From the NCBI RefSeq assembly GCF_000956175.1, contig NZ_CP011070.1:1606147-1670146 (forward strand): a stretch of 64,000 bases of DNA, read 5' to 3'. The notes below the pieces were generated by a model. It was not told the origin of the DNA, searched no databases, and was given only the letters and a program-made list of their open reading frames with translations. Shown one piece after another: positions 31,439 to 40,484 of this stretch (its first letter is position 1; every line of letters begins with the position of its first letter). The position numbers and the translations under genes are program-made. The DNA comes from Nitrosopumilus adriaticus. GTDB lineage: Archaea; Thermoproteota; Nitrososphaeria; Nitrososphaerales; Nitrosopumilaceae.

Positions 31439-34189
31439 ATGAAAATAATTTTTAGCATACTATTTCTGCTTTGCATAGCATCAATTCAAAGTGGATATGC
31501 CCAACCAGAGTTTGCCTTCAACTTTGGAACAACAGGCTCAGACAATGATGAGCTTGATACACCAACTGATGTAATTATGGATAAAAATGGAAAAAACCTC
31601 TATGTGGTAGATAACAAGAATAATAGAATTAATGTGTTTGAAGATGATGGAGATGATGATTTTCTGTATGGGTCATTTTGTGATATTGTGGAAATTCAGA
31701 ATTGTAATAGTGATGCTGATGGGGCAAATGAAGACGGGGATGGTCAATTCAACGATCCAATCAGTATTGCAAGGGACGCATTAGGAAAATTCTTTGTAGT
31801 AGATTCAGATAACTCTAGAATTCAGGTATTTGATGATGATGGAGAATTTCAATTTAAATTTGGATCATCAGATAGTGGTATTGATGAATATCTTGGGTCA
31901 GCCATAGGAATTACAATACAAGAATCAACGAATAATATTCTAGTTTCTGATATTGAAAGGGATTCAATTTCCGTTTTTGACTCTACAGGGGATTTTCTGT
32001 TTAAATTTGATTCATTTGATGGTAACAATGATTTTCAAAATCCAACAAACATGGTAATTGATAACTCTGAAGATATGTTATATGTTACAGATTCAGGAAA
32101 TGACAGAATTATAATTTTTGAACTAGTTGATGGTACAACTTGCCCTAGTGGAACTGAGGAATCAGTTGGTGGTGTTTGTTTTGTAAAACAGTTTGGAACT
32201 TCAGGAGATGATAATGGTGAATTTGATGATCCTTCAGGTCTAGCATTTGATTCTACAAACAATCTTCTTTACGTTTCAGATACCGACAATAACAGAATCC
32301 AGATATTTGAAATAATTGATGATACAACTTGCCCTAGTGGAACTGAGGAAATTGTTGATGGTGTTTGTTTTGTAGAAGAATTCGGTACTTTGGGAACAAG
32401 TGATGAAAATTTTGATTCCCCTATGGGAATAGCACTTAATCCAACAAATGATTTATTGTTTGTAGCTGATTCAGATAATGATAGAATACAAGCATTTAAT
32501 GTAAATCCAGAACCAGTTGCATTAATTCCAGATAAGCCAGATAATGTGAAGGCATTTCCAATATCACCAACATCAGTAATGATTTCTTGGAACAAGCCTA
32601 TTATGGATGAAAGCGTGCCTGAAATCACCGGATATAAGATAGAATACAAAATTAGTTCAGGAGATTTCATAATAATTACTGCAAACACTGCAAGCAAATC
32701 TACATCATTTATTCATCAAGGACTGGATTCAGATGAAGTTTATTTTTATCGTGTATATTCTATTAATTCAGAGGGCACAAGTGTTTCATCATCAATTGTT
32801 TCTGTAAAGCCAGAACATACCACAACTCCTGCGGCATTAACTGCAACAGCAATTTCTCCCAGCCAGATAAAGCTTTCATGGTTACCACCATCAGAAACAT
32901 TTGGTCAAACAATAAAAGGATATGAAATTAAACGAGAAATTATTCCAGGAGTCTATGACAACGTTGGTGAGACAAGCGGTAGTACTAGAACATTAATTGT
33001 TAGTAATTTAGCAACTGACAAAACATACTCTTTTGCAGTAAGTGCAAAGATTGGGTTTGGTTCTACACAAGAATCAAACACAGCATCGGCAACTCCAAGA
33101 GATGATTCTGTAGATACATCAGAAGAACCCATAGAATCTACTGCAGTTCAAATGACAGTTTCTTCACCACCAATTAAATTAACAGCAACAGTTGTTTCAG
33201 GAACTCAAATCAATTTATCATGGAGTCCACCAGTTGAGGATGGAAATACGCCAATCACAGGTTATAAAATTGAAATGAAAAAAGACAGTAATCCCTATAC
33301 AACACTAGTTGAAGATTCTGAAAGTACAACTAGAACATACGCACATACAAACCTAATTACAAATACAAAGTATACCTATAAGGTTTCAGCAATTAATAAT
33401 GTTGGAATAAGTGAACCATCAAATGAATTTTCTGCCACACCAAAATCAACAAATGTCCAAATTAGCCCTCTAGGGAAACTTACAATTGACGAAGGGAAAT
33501 TCCTATCTTTCACTGTTAAACTCGTAGATAAATCAGTAAAAGACGTAGTGTTTAGCTTAGAGAAAAATCCACCAGCGGGTGCAAAAATTATTTCAAATAC
33601 AGGCATGTTTTCATGGACTCCATCAACATCAGATGGTGGGAAAACATACACATTTGATGTTGTAGCAAAAAAGGATGGATTATCAGATAGAAAAGCAATT
33701 ACAATTACTGTAAATGATGTTATAGGTAATTCAGAACCTGAAACAGAGCTAGAACCTGAACCTAAAACAGATCCTGAAGAACTTGGATTAGCTTCATTTG
33801 TTGATGAATCAAAAGATCCACAGAGTTATGTTGACAGGTACAACAATGAGGCAAGCTACAAGAAATGGTTTGATGATAATTTTTCAGAGTATGAATCAAT
33901 TTATCAGGCTGTAGGTTTGGATGAACCATTACAAATTCCAGCTTCATTTGTTGATGAAGCAAAAGATCCACAGAGTTATGTTGACAGGTACAACAATGAG
34001 GCAAGCTACAAGAAATGGTTTGATGATAATTTTTCAGAGTATGAATCAATTTATCAGGCTGTAGGTTTGGATGAACCTAAAGTAGTAGAGAAAAAGTTTG
34101 GAATATGTGGTCCTGGAACAAAACTTATCGAAGGTGTATGTACAATTATTGAAAAACAAGTTGTAAAACCTTGGTGGCAATTTTGGTAA
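31439..34189 (+). CDS. Large secreted protein: NHL propeller, fibronectin type III, Ig-like and 50-residue repeats
   Basis: About 916 residues from ATG 31439 (an upstream TTG at 31433 is in frame). Signal peptide to about 20 (QSGYA). Residues about 25-360 are NHL beta-propeller repeats (LYVSDTDNNRIQIF, LFVADSDNDRIQAF). Three fibronectin III domains follow (SWNKPIMDESVPEITGYKIE, SWLPPSETFGQTIKGYEIK, SWSPPVEDGNTPITGYKIE), then an Ig-like unit (SNTGMFSWTPSTSDGGKTYT). Then come the same 50-residue repeats as the upstream gene and a Cys-containing tail. An adhesin or surface-layer-associated role is likely. Confidence 0.8.
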   Translation: MKIIFSILFLLCIASIQSGYAQPEFAFNFGTTGSDNDELDTPTDVIMDKNGKNLYVVDNKNNRINVFEDDGDDDFLYGSFCDIVEIQNCNSDADGANEDGDGQFNDPISIARDALGKFFVVDSDNSRIQVFDDDGEFQFKFGSSDSGIDEYLGSAIGITIQESTNNILVSDIERDSISVFDSTGDFLFKFDSFDGNNDFQNPTNMVIDNSEDMLYVTDSGNDRIIIFELVDGTTCPSGTEESVGGVCFVKQFGTSGDDNGEFDDPSGLAFDSTNNLLYVSDTDNNRIQIFEIIDDTTCPSGTEEIVDGVCFVEEFGTLGTSDENFDSPMGIALNPTNDLLFVADSDNDRIQAFNVNPEPVALIPDKPDNVKAFPISPTSVMISWNKPIMDESVPEITGYKIEYKISSGDFIIITANTASKSTSFIHQGLDSDEVYFYRVYSINSEGTSVSSSIVSVKPEHTTTPAALTATAISPSQIKLSWLPPSETFGQTIKGYEIKREIIPGVYDNVGETSGSTRTLIVSNLATDKTYSFAVSAKIGFGSTQESNTASATPRDDSVDTSEEPIESTAVQMTVSSPPIKLTATVVSGTQINLSWSPPVEDGNTPITGYKIEMKKDSNPYTTLVEDSESTTRTYAHTNLITNTKYTYKVSAINNVGISEPSNEFSATPKSTNVQISPLGKLTIDEGKFLSFTVKLVDKSVKDVVFSLEKNPPAGAKIISNTGMFSWTPSTSDGGKTYTFDVVAKKDGLSDRKAITITVNDVIGNSEPETELEPEPKTDPEELGLASFVDESKDPQSYVDRYNNEASYKKWFDDNFSEYESIYQAVGLDEPLQIPASFVDEAKDPQSYVDRYNNEASYKKWFDDNFSEYESIYQAVGLDEPKVVEKKFGICGPGTKLIEGVCTIIEKQVVKPWWQFW
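33790..34065 (+). repeat. 276-bp repeat, copy 2
   Basis: Matches 30433-30708 base for base by eye, 3357 bp away, direct orientation. Confidence 0.85.
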
Positions 34190-34237
34190 CTCATAAAAAA
34201 GGTTAAGTTTTAATCATAATGTTTTATGAGAATTAGC

Positions 34238-34384
34238 ATGGGTAAGCTAAGTCGAAATCTTAGAATTTGTGGTGATTGTGGTATTGCATATACTTCGGTC
34301 AGCTTTACAAAATACATAGACCAATGTCCTATTTGTAAATCAAGGAGATTTGAAGCAATCCCTATTAAAACAGAAAAGGATTAG
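34238..34384 (+). CDS. 48-residue zinc-ribbon protein
   Basis: ATG 34238 (an in-frame ATG at 34226 would add MRIS). MGKLSRNLRICGDCGIAYTS then VSFTKYIDQCPICKSRRFEA: two CxxC knuckles, a complete zinc ribbon. The basic surface suggests nucleic acid or ribosome contact. It begins 48 bp after the large secreted gene and probably has its own promoter (aaaggttaagttttaatc). Not in any recognised family. Confidence 0.7.
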   Translation: MGKLSRNLRICGDCGIAYTSVSFTKYIDQCPICKSRRFEAIPIKTEKD

Positions 34385-34390
34385 TTGAAA

Positions 34391-34531
34391 TCAATCAGCA
34401 TAAATTTGATCATCATTTGATTGTTGACTTAGGATTAAACTTTGGGTATAATCCATAGAACAAGATTGAGAACAAAAATCACTATACCTATTCTCAAATT
34501 CAGTATTGCAATGTTTGCAAGTTCTTTTCAT
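34391..34531 (-). CDS. 46-residue zinc-finger protein
   Basis: Minus-strand ATG at 34531. MKRTCKHCNTEFENRYSDFC then SQSCSMDYTQSL: CxxC...CxxxC arrangement typical of small archaeal zinc-finger proteins (FCSxSCSxxY-like). It is convergent with the 48-residue zinc ribbon, 6 bp apart. Function unknown. Confidence 0.65.
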   Translation of the reverse strand: MKRTCKHCNTEFENRYSDFCSQSCSMDYTQSLILSQQSNDDQIYAD

Positions 34532-34642
34532 AATGAAAATTGTTCTATTTAGCATATAACCAAAAAGTAATTTTTTTCATAGTGCTAATTTATGATTAAA
34601 TGTGAGGCTAGATTTTTTAGTAGAAGTATATTCTTGTAATCT

Positions 34643-35044
34643 GTGTCTGAAGATCCAGAAATTCAAAAAATAATGCAAAAAAAACTAGCAGAAATGCTCA
34701 ACCAAAAAAATCAGCCCAAAATTGAGCCTGGAATCATAGATTTGAATGGCTCTAATTTCGATCAGGTGGTTTCAGCTGAGAATCCAACATTGGTAGATTT
34801 TTGGGCTGAATGGTGTGGTCCATGCAAATCTATGCATCCAATATTTGAGAGCCTTTCAAAAAAATATCCTAATGTAAAATTTGCTAGAGTAAATGTGGAT
34901 CAAAATCAAAATATCTCAATGAAGTTTGGCGTACAATCAATTCCAACATTTATCATGTTCAAGTCAGGCCAGATTGTAGATAAAATGATGGGCGCAGTAG
35001 GGGCTCCTGGAATTCATATGATCTGTAAAAAGCACTCTCAATAA
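34643..35044 (+). CDS. trxA: Thioredoxin (copy 1)
   Basis: 133 residues from GTG. The thioredoxin fold has the redox motif WAEWCGPCKSMHP, preceded by LVDFW, the cis-Pro segment QSIPTFIMFKSGQ and the C-terminal GAPGIHMICKKH. The N-terminal extension of about 30 residues (EIQKIMQKKLAEMLN) is typical of archaeal Trx with an added helix. Its stop abuts the stop of the convergent aIF5B gene (35044/35045). A second thioredoxin is at 48388. Confidence 0.94.
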   Translation: MSEDPEIQKIMQKKLAEMLNQKNQPKIEPGIIDLNGSNFDQVVSAENPTLVDFWAEWCGPCKSMHPIFESLSKKYPNVKFARVNVDQNQNISMKFGVQSIPTFIMFKSGQIVDKMMGAVGAPGIHMICKKHSQ

Positions 35045-36826
35045 TTAATAACCATAAATTGGTTCTTTTTCTCTTTGAATTCTAACTATATCATTTAGAA
35101 CTTCTTGTTCTTCGGGACTTAGCTTATGCATATACTTGGTGAGTAATTTTTTAGCTTCTGGTGATGGAGGAAATGTATAGAAAACTTCTTCTTCGAAAAT
35201 TTGTCTTCCAATTGTTACATCATTAACAGAGCACGCAACTTCATCCCCTGCCTTTGCAGAAGATACTGTTTTTTTATCAAGCTGTAGTTGGTGAATTGTT
35301 CCAACTTTCCGTCCAGACATATTCATAAATGGAACTTTATGTTTTAGATTTCCAACATCCACGCGAACCCCAAATACTGCAGGATTATTATTTCTAAAGA
35401 TCATTCCTTTTAGAAAACTAAATTTTGCTATTGGAGTTAGTTCTGCAAACATTGCATCTTCTTCATTTGCAGTATCTTCTTCAACCCAAGCATTGTAATT
35501 ATCAATCAAGCTGTAGATTACTCGGTCTTCGAAAATTTTGATGTGACTATCCTCTGATTCCTCTTTTGCATCAGGTAAAATCTTTACATTAAATGCCAAA
35601 ATTATTCCAAGATGCCTATCGTTTTCTTTGATTGCTTTTGCTTCCATTACATCTCGTCTATTTACAGGACCAATGTCGGCTTTCGCCACAGGCACTTGTG
35701 AGCGTCTAAGCATCTCAATAATCGCTTCAAGTGAGCCTATAGTATCACATTTGAGGATTATTCCATTTGTTTCAGTATCAATAAAGACAGATTTCATTTC
35801 AGCCTCAATTAGTTTAGTGAATTTTTCAATCTCAGCATCATTTGTAGCAACATAGAGAGTACTTCCAGGAAGCACACCTTCAAGATCTGGAGATGCAATT
35901 TTCAGTCCTGCTGCTGCATCAACTTGTGGTACTGGTTTGAATTTATCTCGAGGATCTCGCATCTCATCAAGAGGTTTTGGTAATAATATGGCCTTGGGTT
36001 TTGTAACGATTACAGAATCTCTTTTTGCTACCACAATGCTATTTTCTTTTTTTATTGATCCATCAATTAAAATAATATTGGCAGTTTGTCCTAATCCTAC
36101 TTCATCATTTACTTCCAAAACAATTCCACGTGGTTCTTTTTCTTCCTGATTGAGCCTTTTCTGGAGATATTGTTGAGTTAATCCCACTAAAACACTCAAA
36201 AGTTCTGGTATTCCAACACCAGATCTTGCAGAGATTGGAACAATAGCTATTTCGGATTTAAAGTCTTTAACACGATAGAATGCCTCTGATTGATATCCAA
36301 GAATTGACAGAGTACCTACAACATCATAGATTTTTTGATCAAGATCTGTCTGAATTGAAGCGTCTTGTTCTTTGATTGCTTGAGAAATGAATTTTGTATC
36401 TGATTTTCTCCAACCAGAAATTTGATCACATTTGTTAAGGGCTACAACAAAAGGAACTTTTCTGCTCTGTAAGATTTTTAAGCTTTCATTTGTTTGTGGT
36501 TGAAATCCACGATTAACATCAACCACTAAAATTGCTATGTCAGCTGCTGAACCACCACGTGAACGAAGATTTGTAAAAACTTCGTGTCCAGGTGTGTCTA
36601 TAACTAAAATTCCTGGTACCTTGTGTTCGGCCTGTTCAAGTTTTTTGTATAGTATTCCACATGTCTCTTTGATTGTCTCAGACGGAAGAAAGCTTGCACC
36701 AATATGTTGAGTGATACCTCCTGCTTCTCTACCTTGAACCCCAGTTCCACGAATTCTATCTAAGAGAGATGTTTTTCCAGAGTCTACGTGACCAAGAACT
36801 GCCACTATGGGCTGACGAATTTGCAA
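35045..36826 (-). CDS. infB: Translation initiation factor aIF5B (IF-2 homologue)
   Basis: 593 residues. GTPase motifs: G1 GHVDSGKTS at 12-20, the G2/G3 switch with DTPGHE, and G4 NKCD. Domains II-IV follow, including the C-terminal TFPPSPEAKKLLTKY region. aIF5B promotes ribosomal subunit joining and initiator tRNA positioning. Length is normal for archaea with no intein. It is the last gene of the L7Ae-S28e-L24e-Ndk-aIF5B operon, 6 bp from ndk. Confidence 0.96.
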   Translation of the reverse strand: MQIRQPIVAVLGHVDSGKTSLLDRIRGTGVQGREAGGITQHIGASFLPSETIKETCGILYKKLEQAEHKVPGILVIDTPGHEVFTNLRSRGGSAADIAILVVDVNRGFQPQTNESLKILQSRKVPFVVALNKCDQISGWRKSDTKFISQAIKEQDASIQTDLDQKIYDVVGTLSILGYQSEAFYRVKDFKSEIAIVPISARSGVGIPELLSVLVGLTQQYLQKRLNQEEKEPRGIVLEVNDEVGLGQTANIILIDGSIKKENSIVVAKRDSVIVTKPKAILLPKPLDEMRDPRDKFKPVPQVDAAAGLKIASPDLEGVLPGSTLYVATNDAEIEKFTKLIEAEMKSVFIDTETNGIILKCDTIGSLEAIIEMLRRSQVPVAKADIGPVNRRDVMEAKAIKENDRHLGIILAFNVKILPDAKEESEDSHIKIFEDRVIYSLIDNYNAWVEEDTANEEDAMFAELTPIAKFSFLKGMIFRNNNPAVFGVRVDVGNLKHKVPFMNMSGRKVGTIHQLQLDKKTVSSAKAGDEVACSVNDVTIGRQIFEEEVFYTFPPSPEAKKLLTKYMHKLSPEEQEVLNDIVRIQREKEPIYGY

Positions 36827-36832
36827 ATCAGA

Positions 36833-37234
36833 TCACTCAAATGCTACCCTCGATTCGTGATCAAAACTTTCTTGTGAATCTGATGCGTGAATAATGTTTT
36901 CACTAAATCCTAAACCATAATCTCCTCGGATAGAACCAGGTTCAGCTTCAAATGATTTTGTAGCGCCAATCATAATTCTAGTAGTTGCAATTGCATTATT
37001 TCCTTCAATAATTGCTGCAACAACAGGTCCTGAAGTAATAAAGGATGTTAATTCACCAAAAAATGGTTTGTCTTTATGTACACCGTAAAAGTTCTCTGCT
37101 TGTTGTTGAGAAAATGTAAACATCTTTAATTTCAATAGTTTGAATCCTTTTTTTTCAAATCTTGATATTACTTCACCGACTAGATTTCTAGCTACTGCAT
37201 CTGGCTTTACAATGAAAAGAGATTGTTCAGTCAA
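36833..37234 (-). CDS. ndk: Nucleoside diphosphate kinase
   Basis: 133 residues. The family signature NIIHASDS contains the phosphorylated His (H116); ATP-binding FIVKPDAV is at the N-terminus, and GVHKDKPFFGEL, RIMIGAT and SIRGDYG are conserved. Equilibrates nucleoside triphosphates. It sits between L24e and aIF5B, two or six bases from each, a common archaeal arrangement. Confidence 0.97.
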   Translation of the reverse strand: MTEQSLFIVKPDAVARNLVGEVISRFEKKGFKLLKLKMFTFSQQQAENFYGVHKDKPFFGELTSFITSGPVVAAIIEGNNAIATTRIMIGATKSFEAEPGSIRGDYGLGFSENIIHASDSQESFDHESRVAFE

Positions 37235-37236
37235 TT

Positions 37237-37437
37237 CTACTTCTTTCTAATGCCGCCTTTGACGTATTTCTTTGTCCACTTTAATTTTCTTGGATCACGT
37301 TTTAGTTCCAGCATATTCTTTTTGCATTTTGAAGAGCAAAACCATAGAACAGTTCCATCGTTTTTGGCAAGCATTGTACCAGAACCTTTGGCTACAGGTC
37401 TGTCACAGAAATTACATGGTTTAACTAAAAGACTCAT
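37237..37437 (-). CDS. rpl24e: Ribosomal protein L24e
   Basis: 66 residues, CNFCDRPVAKGSGTMLAKNDG with CxxC and a second FCSSKCKKNM zinc pair, then the basic tail KRDPRKLKWTKKYVKGGIRKK. Large-subunit protein of archaea and eukaryotes. Second-to-third gene of the operon. Confidence 0.96.
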   Translation of the reverse strand: MSLLVKPCNFCDRPVAKGSGTMLAKNDGTVLWFCSSKCKKNMLELKRDPRKLKWTKKYVKGGIRKK

Positions 37438-37447
37438 ATCATATCAC

Positions 37448-37660
37448 CTATTTGATTTTCTTTGCTTCTCTCTCTGTTTCTCTTAGCATTAGAATTTCTC
37501 CTGCTCTAACAGAACCTTTGACGTTTCTTGTAAGTATTCGACCTTTATCTTTACCAGTAAGAACTTTCACTCTAACTTGAATAACTTCACCAGCAATGCC
37601 AGTTCTACCAACAATTTGAATAATTTCAGATTGAACTACTTCTTCAGCGTTTTGACTCAT
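37448..37660 (-). CDS. rps28e: Ribosomal protein S28e
   Basis: 70 residues; [39 protein letters not shown] and the terminal [12 protein letters not shown] are diagnostic of S28e. The gene overlaps L7Ae by 4 bp. Small-subunit protein. Confidence 0.96.
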   Translation of the reverse strand: MSQNAEEVVQSEIIQIVGRTGIAGEVIQVRVKVLTGKDKGRILTRNVKGSVRAGEILMLRETEREAKKIK

Positions 37661-38043
37661 TCTTCAGTCTTACCGCCTTTAATTTTAGCAATTGATGATA
37701 CAACTTGGTCTACGATGTGTTGTGCATCACCAGCATCCAAAATTGCTGCAGCGGCAGAAGTGATATCAATACCCAAAGACTTGCCTAATTCTTGTTTGCT
37801 TGGTACAAATGCATATGCTGCACCTTGTTCCTCACATAGAATTGGAAGATGTGCTACTACCTCAGGTGGTTCTACATCTTCAGCGATAACAATTAGTTTG
37901 CTAGTACCACGTTCGATTGCCTTTGTGGCTTCGTTAGTTCCTTTCTTTACTTTACCGCTAGTTGATGCTACTCTAACTGCCTCTAAGATTGGATTTACGA
38001 GGTCCTCTGGTGTTTCAAATTTAACATAATATGATTTTCCCAT
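37657..38043 (-). CDS. rpl7ae: Ribosomal protein L7Ae
   Basis: 128 residues; [45 protein letters not shown] region (the NExTK RNA-binding loop) identifies L7Ae. It binds kink-turns in 23S rRNA, box C/D and H/ACA guide RNAs and RNase P. First gene of the L7Ae-S28e-L24e-Ndk-aIF5B operon. Confidence 0.96.
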   Translation of the reverse strand: MGKSYYVKFETPEDLVNPILEAVRVASTSGKVKKGTNEATKAIERGTSKLIVIAEDVEPPEVVAHLPILCEEQGAAYAFVPSKQELGKSLGIDITSAAAAILDAGDAQHIVDQVVSSIAKIKGGKTEE

Positions 38044-38105
38044 ACTTCGTCACCCTTAGGGTTCATTCTCCATTCTCTCAAAACGTTGGAATGGTTTTAA
38101 AAGTG

Positions 38106-39455
38106 TTATCGGGAAATGATTGTCTTGACTTTTTCGAGATATTCCGTCATCAAAGAGTCTAGTTTCTCTTGACTTTCAGCTTCTGCATATACTCTAACTA
38201 TTGGTTCTGTTCCACTAGGTCTAATCATTACCCAGTTTTTGGGATCATCTGAAATTTTGATTCCATCTGCGGTATCGGAGTTTGGGAACTCTCCTTTTAG
38301 AGAAGAGATCAATTCATCTACTTTTTCAGAAGGACACGATACCTTGTCCTTGGTAGTAAAGGAAGGGGGTAAAAGTGAAATCTCATCAGACAGTGATTTT
38401 CCAGAAGTTGCCAAAAGATCAAGCATTAATCCTAACGTCATACAGCCATCTCTTACTTGATTATGCTTGCCATACATGAATCCACCATTTTCTTCAAATC
38501 CAATTAGCGCATTAGTTGGAACCATCTTCCGGGACACTTCAACACTTCCAACTTTAGTTCGGAGAACTTTGGAATTAAACTTCTCAGAAATGTTTTCAAT
38601 GTTAGAGCCTGAATTCAAACAAGTCACAACCAAAGAATTTGGATTCTTCTTTAGGATATGTTGGGTTAGTAAAAGTGCAGACTTGTCACCAGTTAAAATA
38701 TTACCTTTATCATCACAAAAAATACTTCTATCCCCATCACCATCAAAAGCAATTCCAACATCTGCTTTTTTTTCAAGAACTGTCTGTGAAAGTGTAGAGA
38801 GGTTTTGCGGTGTTGGCTCTGAACCACGACCTGGAAAATTGCCATCAATGCTTTGATTTACCAAAAAGGTTTCACATTGTAACTTTTTACAAAAATCTGG
38901 TGCAGATACTGCCTGTGCACCATTTCCTAAATCTAAAACAACTCTAAACTTTTTTGATTCTATAAGGCTAGAATCAATATGAGATAAAATTCCATTCAAG
39001 TAGGTCTCAATTGTCCTCTCTTCAGTTCCTGTAGTACCCCATTTGGATGGATTCGTAATCCAATTTTTTTTAAAGTAAATGTCTTCAATGATTAATTCAT
39101 CATCTCGGGAAATCTCTACACCATCTTTTGCAGCAGGCTTGATTCCATTGTATTGGGATGGGTTGTGCGATGCAGTGATCATAATACCACCAGAATACCC
39201 TAAACTCTTTACACCAAATTCGAGACACGGTGTTGGAACAATTCCTGCAACATTGCAGTCAATACCAATTGAGTTAAGAGCTGAGCTTACAACCTTGCAA
39301 ATGATCGGACTTGATTCTCTTCCATCATATCCAATTAAAATAGGTCCTCTCTCAAAATAAGTTCCAATAGCCAAAGTCATATCATGTACAAATTCTAAAG
39401 TAAAATCTTCTGAGAAAACACCACGTATTCCATTAGTTCCAAAAAATTTTGCCAT
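38106..39455 (-). CDS. glmM: Phosphoglucosamine/phosphomannomutase
   Basis: About 449 residues from the internal ATG at 39455 (MAKFFGTNGIRG); an upstream ATG at 39467 adds MNTF. Alpha-D-phosphohexomutase motifs: TASHNPSQYNG with the phosphoserine (S96), the metal loop FDGDGDRS, the sugar-binding GFEENGGFM, and the phosphate-binding RPSGTEPIVRVY. Converts glucosamine-6-P to glucosamine-1-P or the mannose equivalents. It is divergent from tRNA-Leu, with the two promoters in about 50 bp. Substrate choice among GlmM/ManB is not certain. Confidence 0.93.
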   Translation of the reverse strand: MAKFFGTNGIRGVFSEDFTLEFVHDMTLAIGTYFERGPILIGYDGRESSPIICKVVSSALNSIGIDCNVAGIVPTPCLEFGVKSLGYSGGIMITASHNPSQYNGIKPAAKDGVEISRDDELIIEDIYFKKNWITNPSKWGTTGTEERTIETYLNGILSHIDSSLIESKKFRVVLDLGNGAQAVSAPDFCKKLQCETFLVNQSIDGNFPGRGSEPTPQNLSTLSQTVLEKKADVGIAFDGDGDRSIFCDDKGNILTGDKSALLLTQHILKKNPNSLVVTCLNSGSNIENISEKFNSKVLRTKVGSVEVSRKMVPTNALIGFEENGGFMYGKHNQVRDGCMTLGLMLDLLATSGKSLSDEISLLPPSFTTKDKVSCPSEKVDELISSLKGEFPNSDTADGIKISDDPKNWVMIRPSGTEPIVRVYAEAESQEKLDSLMTEYLEKVKTIISR

Positions 39456-39502
39456 GAAAGTATTCAATAATAGATAAATTTGTGTTTAATGGCAAAATCG
39501 TT

Positions 39503-39587
39503 GCGGGAGTCGCCCAGCCTGGTCAAAGGCGTAGGGCTTAGGACCCTATCTCTTAGGAGTTCGTGGGTTCAAATCCCACCTCCCGCA
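39503..39587 (+). tRNA. tRNA-Leu (anticodon TAG), with encoded CCA
   Basis: An 85-nt class II tRNA. Acceptor GCGGGAG/CTCCCGC, discriminator A73, anticodon stem TAGGG/CCCTA with loop CTTAGGA (anticodon TAG), a variable arm and T-arm GTGGGTTCAAATCCCAC. CCA is encoded at 39588-39590. No intron. Confidence 0.95.
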
Positions 39588-39641
39588 CCATTTTATTTCT
39601 GTGAATGATTAATAATGAGAAAATATTCATGAAACAAAGTC

Positions 39642-40484
39642 ATGAAAAAGACAGTAGTTGGAATTACAGTTGTTGGTAAAGACAGAGAGGGAATTGTTGC
39701 TGCATTTACTAATTTTGCATTTTCAAAAGGCGGTAACATTGAGAAAGTAAATCAGAATGTAATCAAAGGTCTTTTTGGAATGTATTTGGAAGTATCATTC
39801 TCAAAATCATTGGATGTAAAGAAATTTGATTCAGAGATTCAAAGTTTGGGTAAAAAAGAAAAGATGGATGTAAGCACACATCATGAAACTAATTCTCAAA
39901 AAAATATTGCAGTATTTGTAACAAAAGAACCATTATGCCTTGAAACTATTCTTAAAAATGCAAAGTCTCTAAAAGGAAAAATATCAGTCATAGTTGGTAC
40001 TGAAAAAACATTAGAACCACTAGCAAAAAAAGCAAATATTCCATTTGTATCAGTAGAAGAAAAAAATCAAGATAAAGCAGAAGAGAAAATTATTCAAATT
40101 TGTAAAAAATACAACATTGATTTGATAGCACTTGCAAGATACATGAGAATTCTTAGCCCCAACTTTGTTTGGAGATATCCAAATAGAATCATCAATATCC
40201 ATCCTTCATTGCTACCGGCATTTCCAGGTGCATTAGCATATGCACAAGCTTTTGAGAGAGGCACAAAAATTGTTGGTGTAACTTCACATTACGTTACGGA
40301 AAACTTGGATCAAGGACCAATTATATTCCAAGATTCTTTCAAGGTTAATCCTAATGATACTCTTGAAAAAATAAAGGCAAAGGGACAAAAACTAGAGGCA
40401 GATACTCTACTAAAAGCAACAAAGATGCATCTAGAAAACAAACTAGAAGTTCGTTGGAGAAAGGTTCACATTAAATCTAAGTGA
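39642..40484 (+). CDS. purU: Formyltetrahydrofolate deformylase-like protein (PurU/PurN family)
   Basis: 280 residues: an ACT domain (VVGITVVGKDREGIVAAFTNF) followed by a formyltransferase-fold domain. The catalytic triad region is INIHPSLLPAF (N185, H187) and ENLDQGPI (Asp). ACT plus hydrolase is the PurU layout, releasing formate from 10-formyl-THF. A PurN (transformylase) role cannot be excluded. The stop overlaps the start of the creatininase-family gene by 4 bp, so the two are co-translated. Confidence 0.88.
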   Translation: MKKTVVGITVVGKDREGIVAAFTNFAFSKGGNIEKVNQNVIKGLFGMYLEVSFSKSLDVKKFDSEIQSLGKKEKMDVSTHHETNSQKNIAVFVTKEPLCLETILKNAKSLKGKISVIVGTEKTLEPLAKKANIPFVSVEEKNQDKAEEKIIQICKKYNIDLIALARYMRILSPNFVWRYPNRIINIHPSLLPAFPGALAYAQAFERGTKIVGVTSHYVTENLDQGPIIFQDSFKVNPNDTLEKIKAKGQKLEADTLLKATKMHLENKLEVRWRKVHIKSK

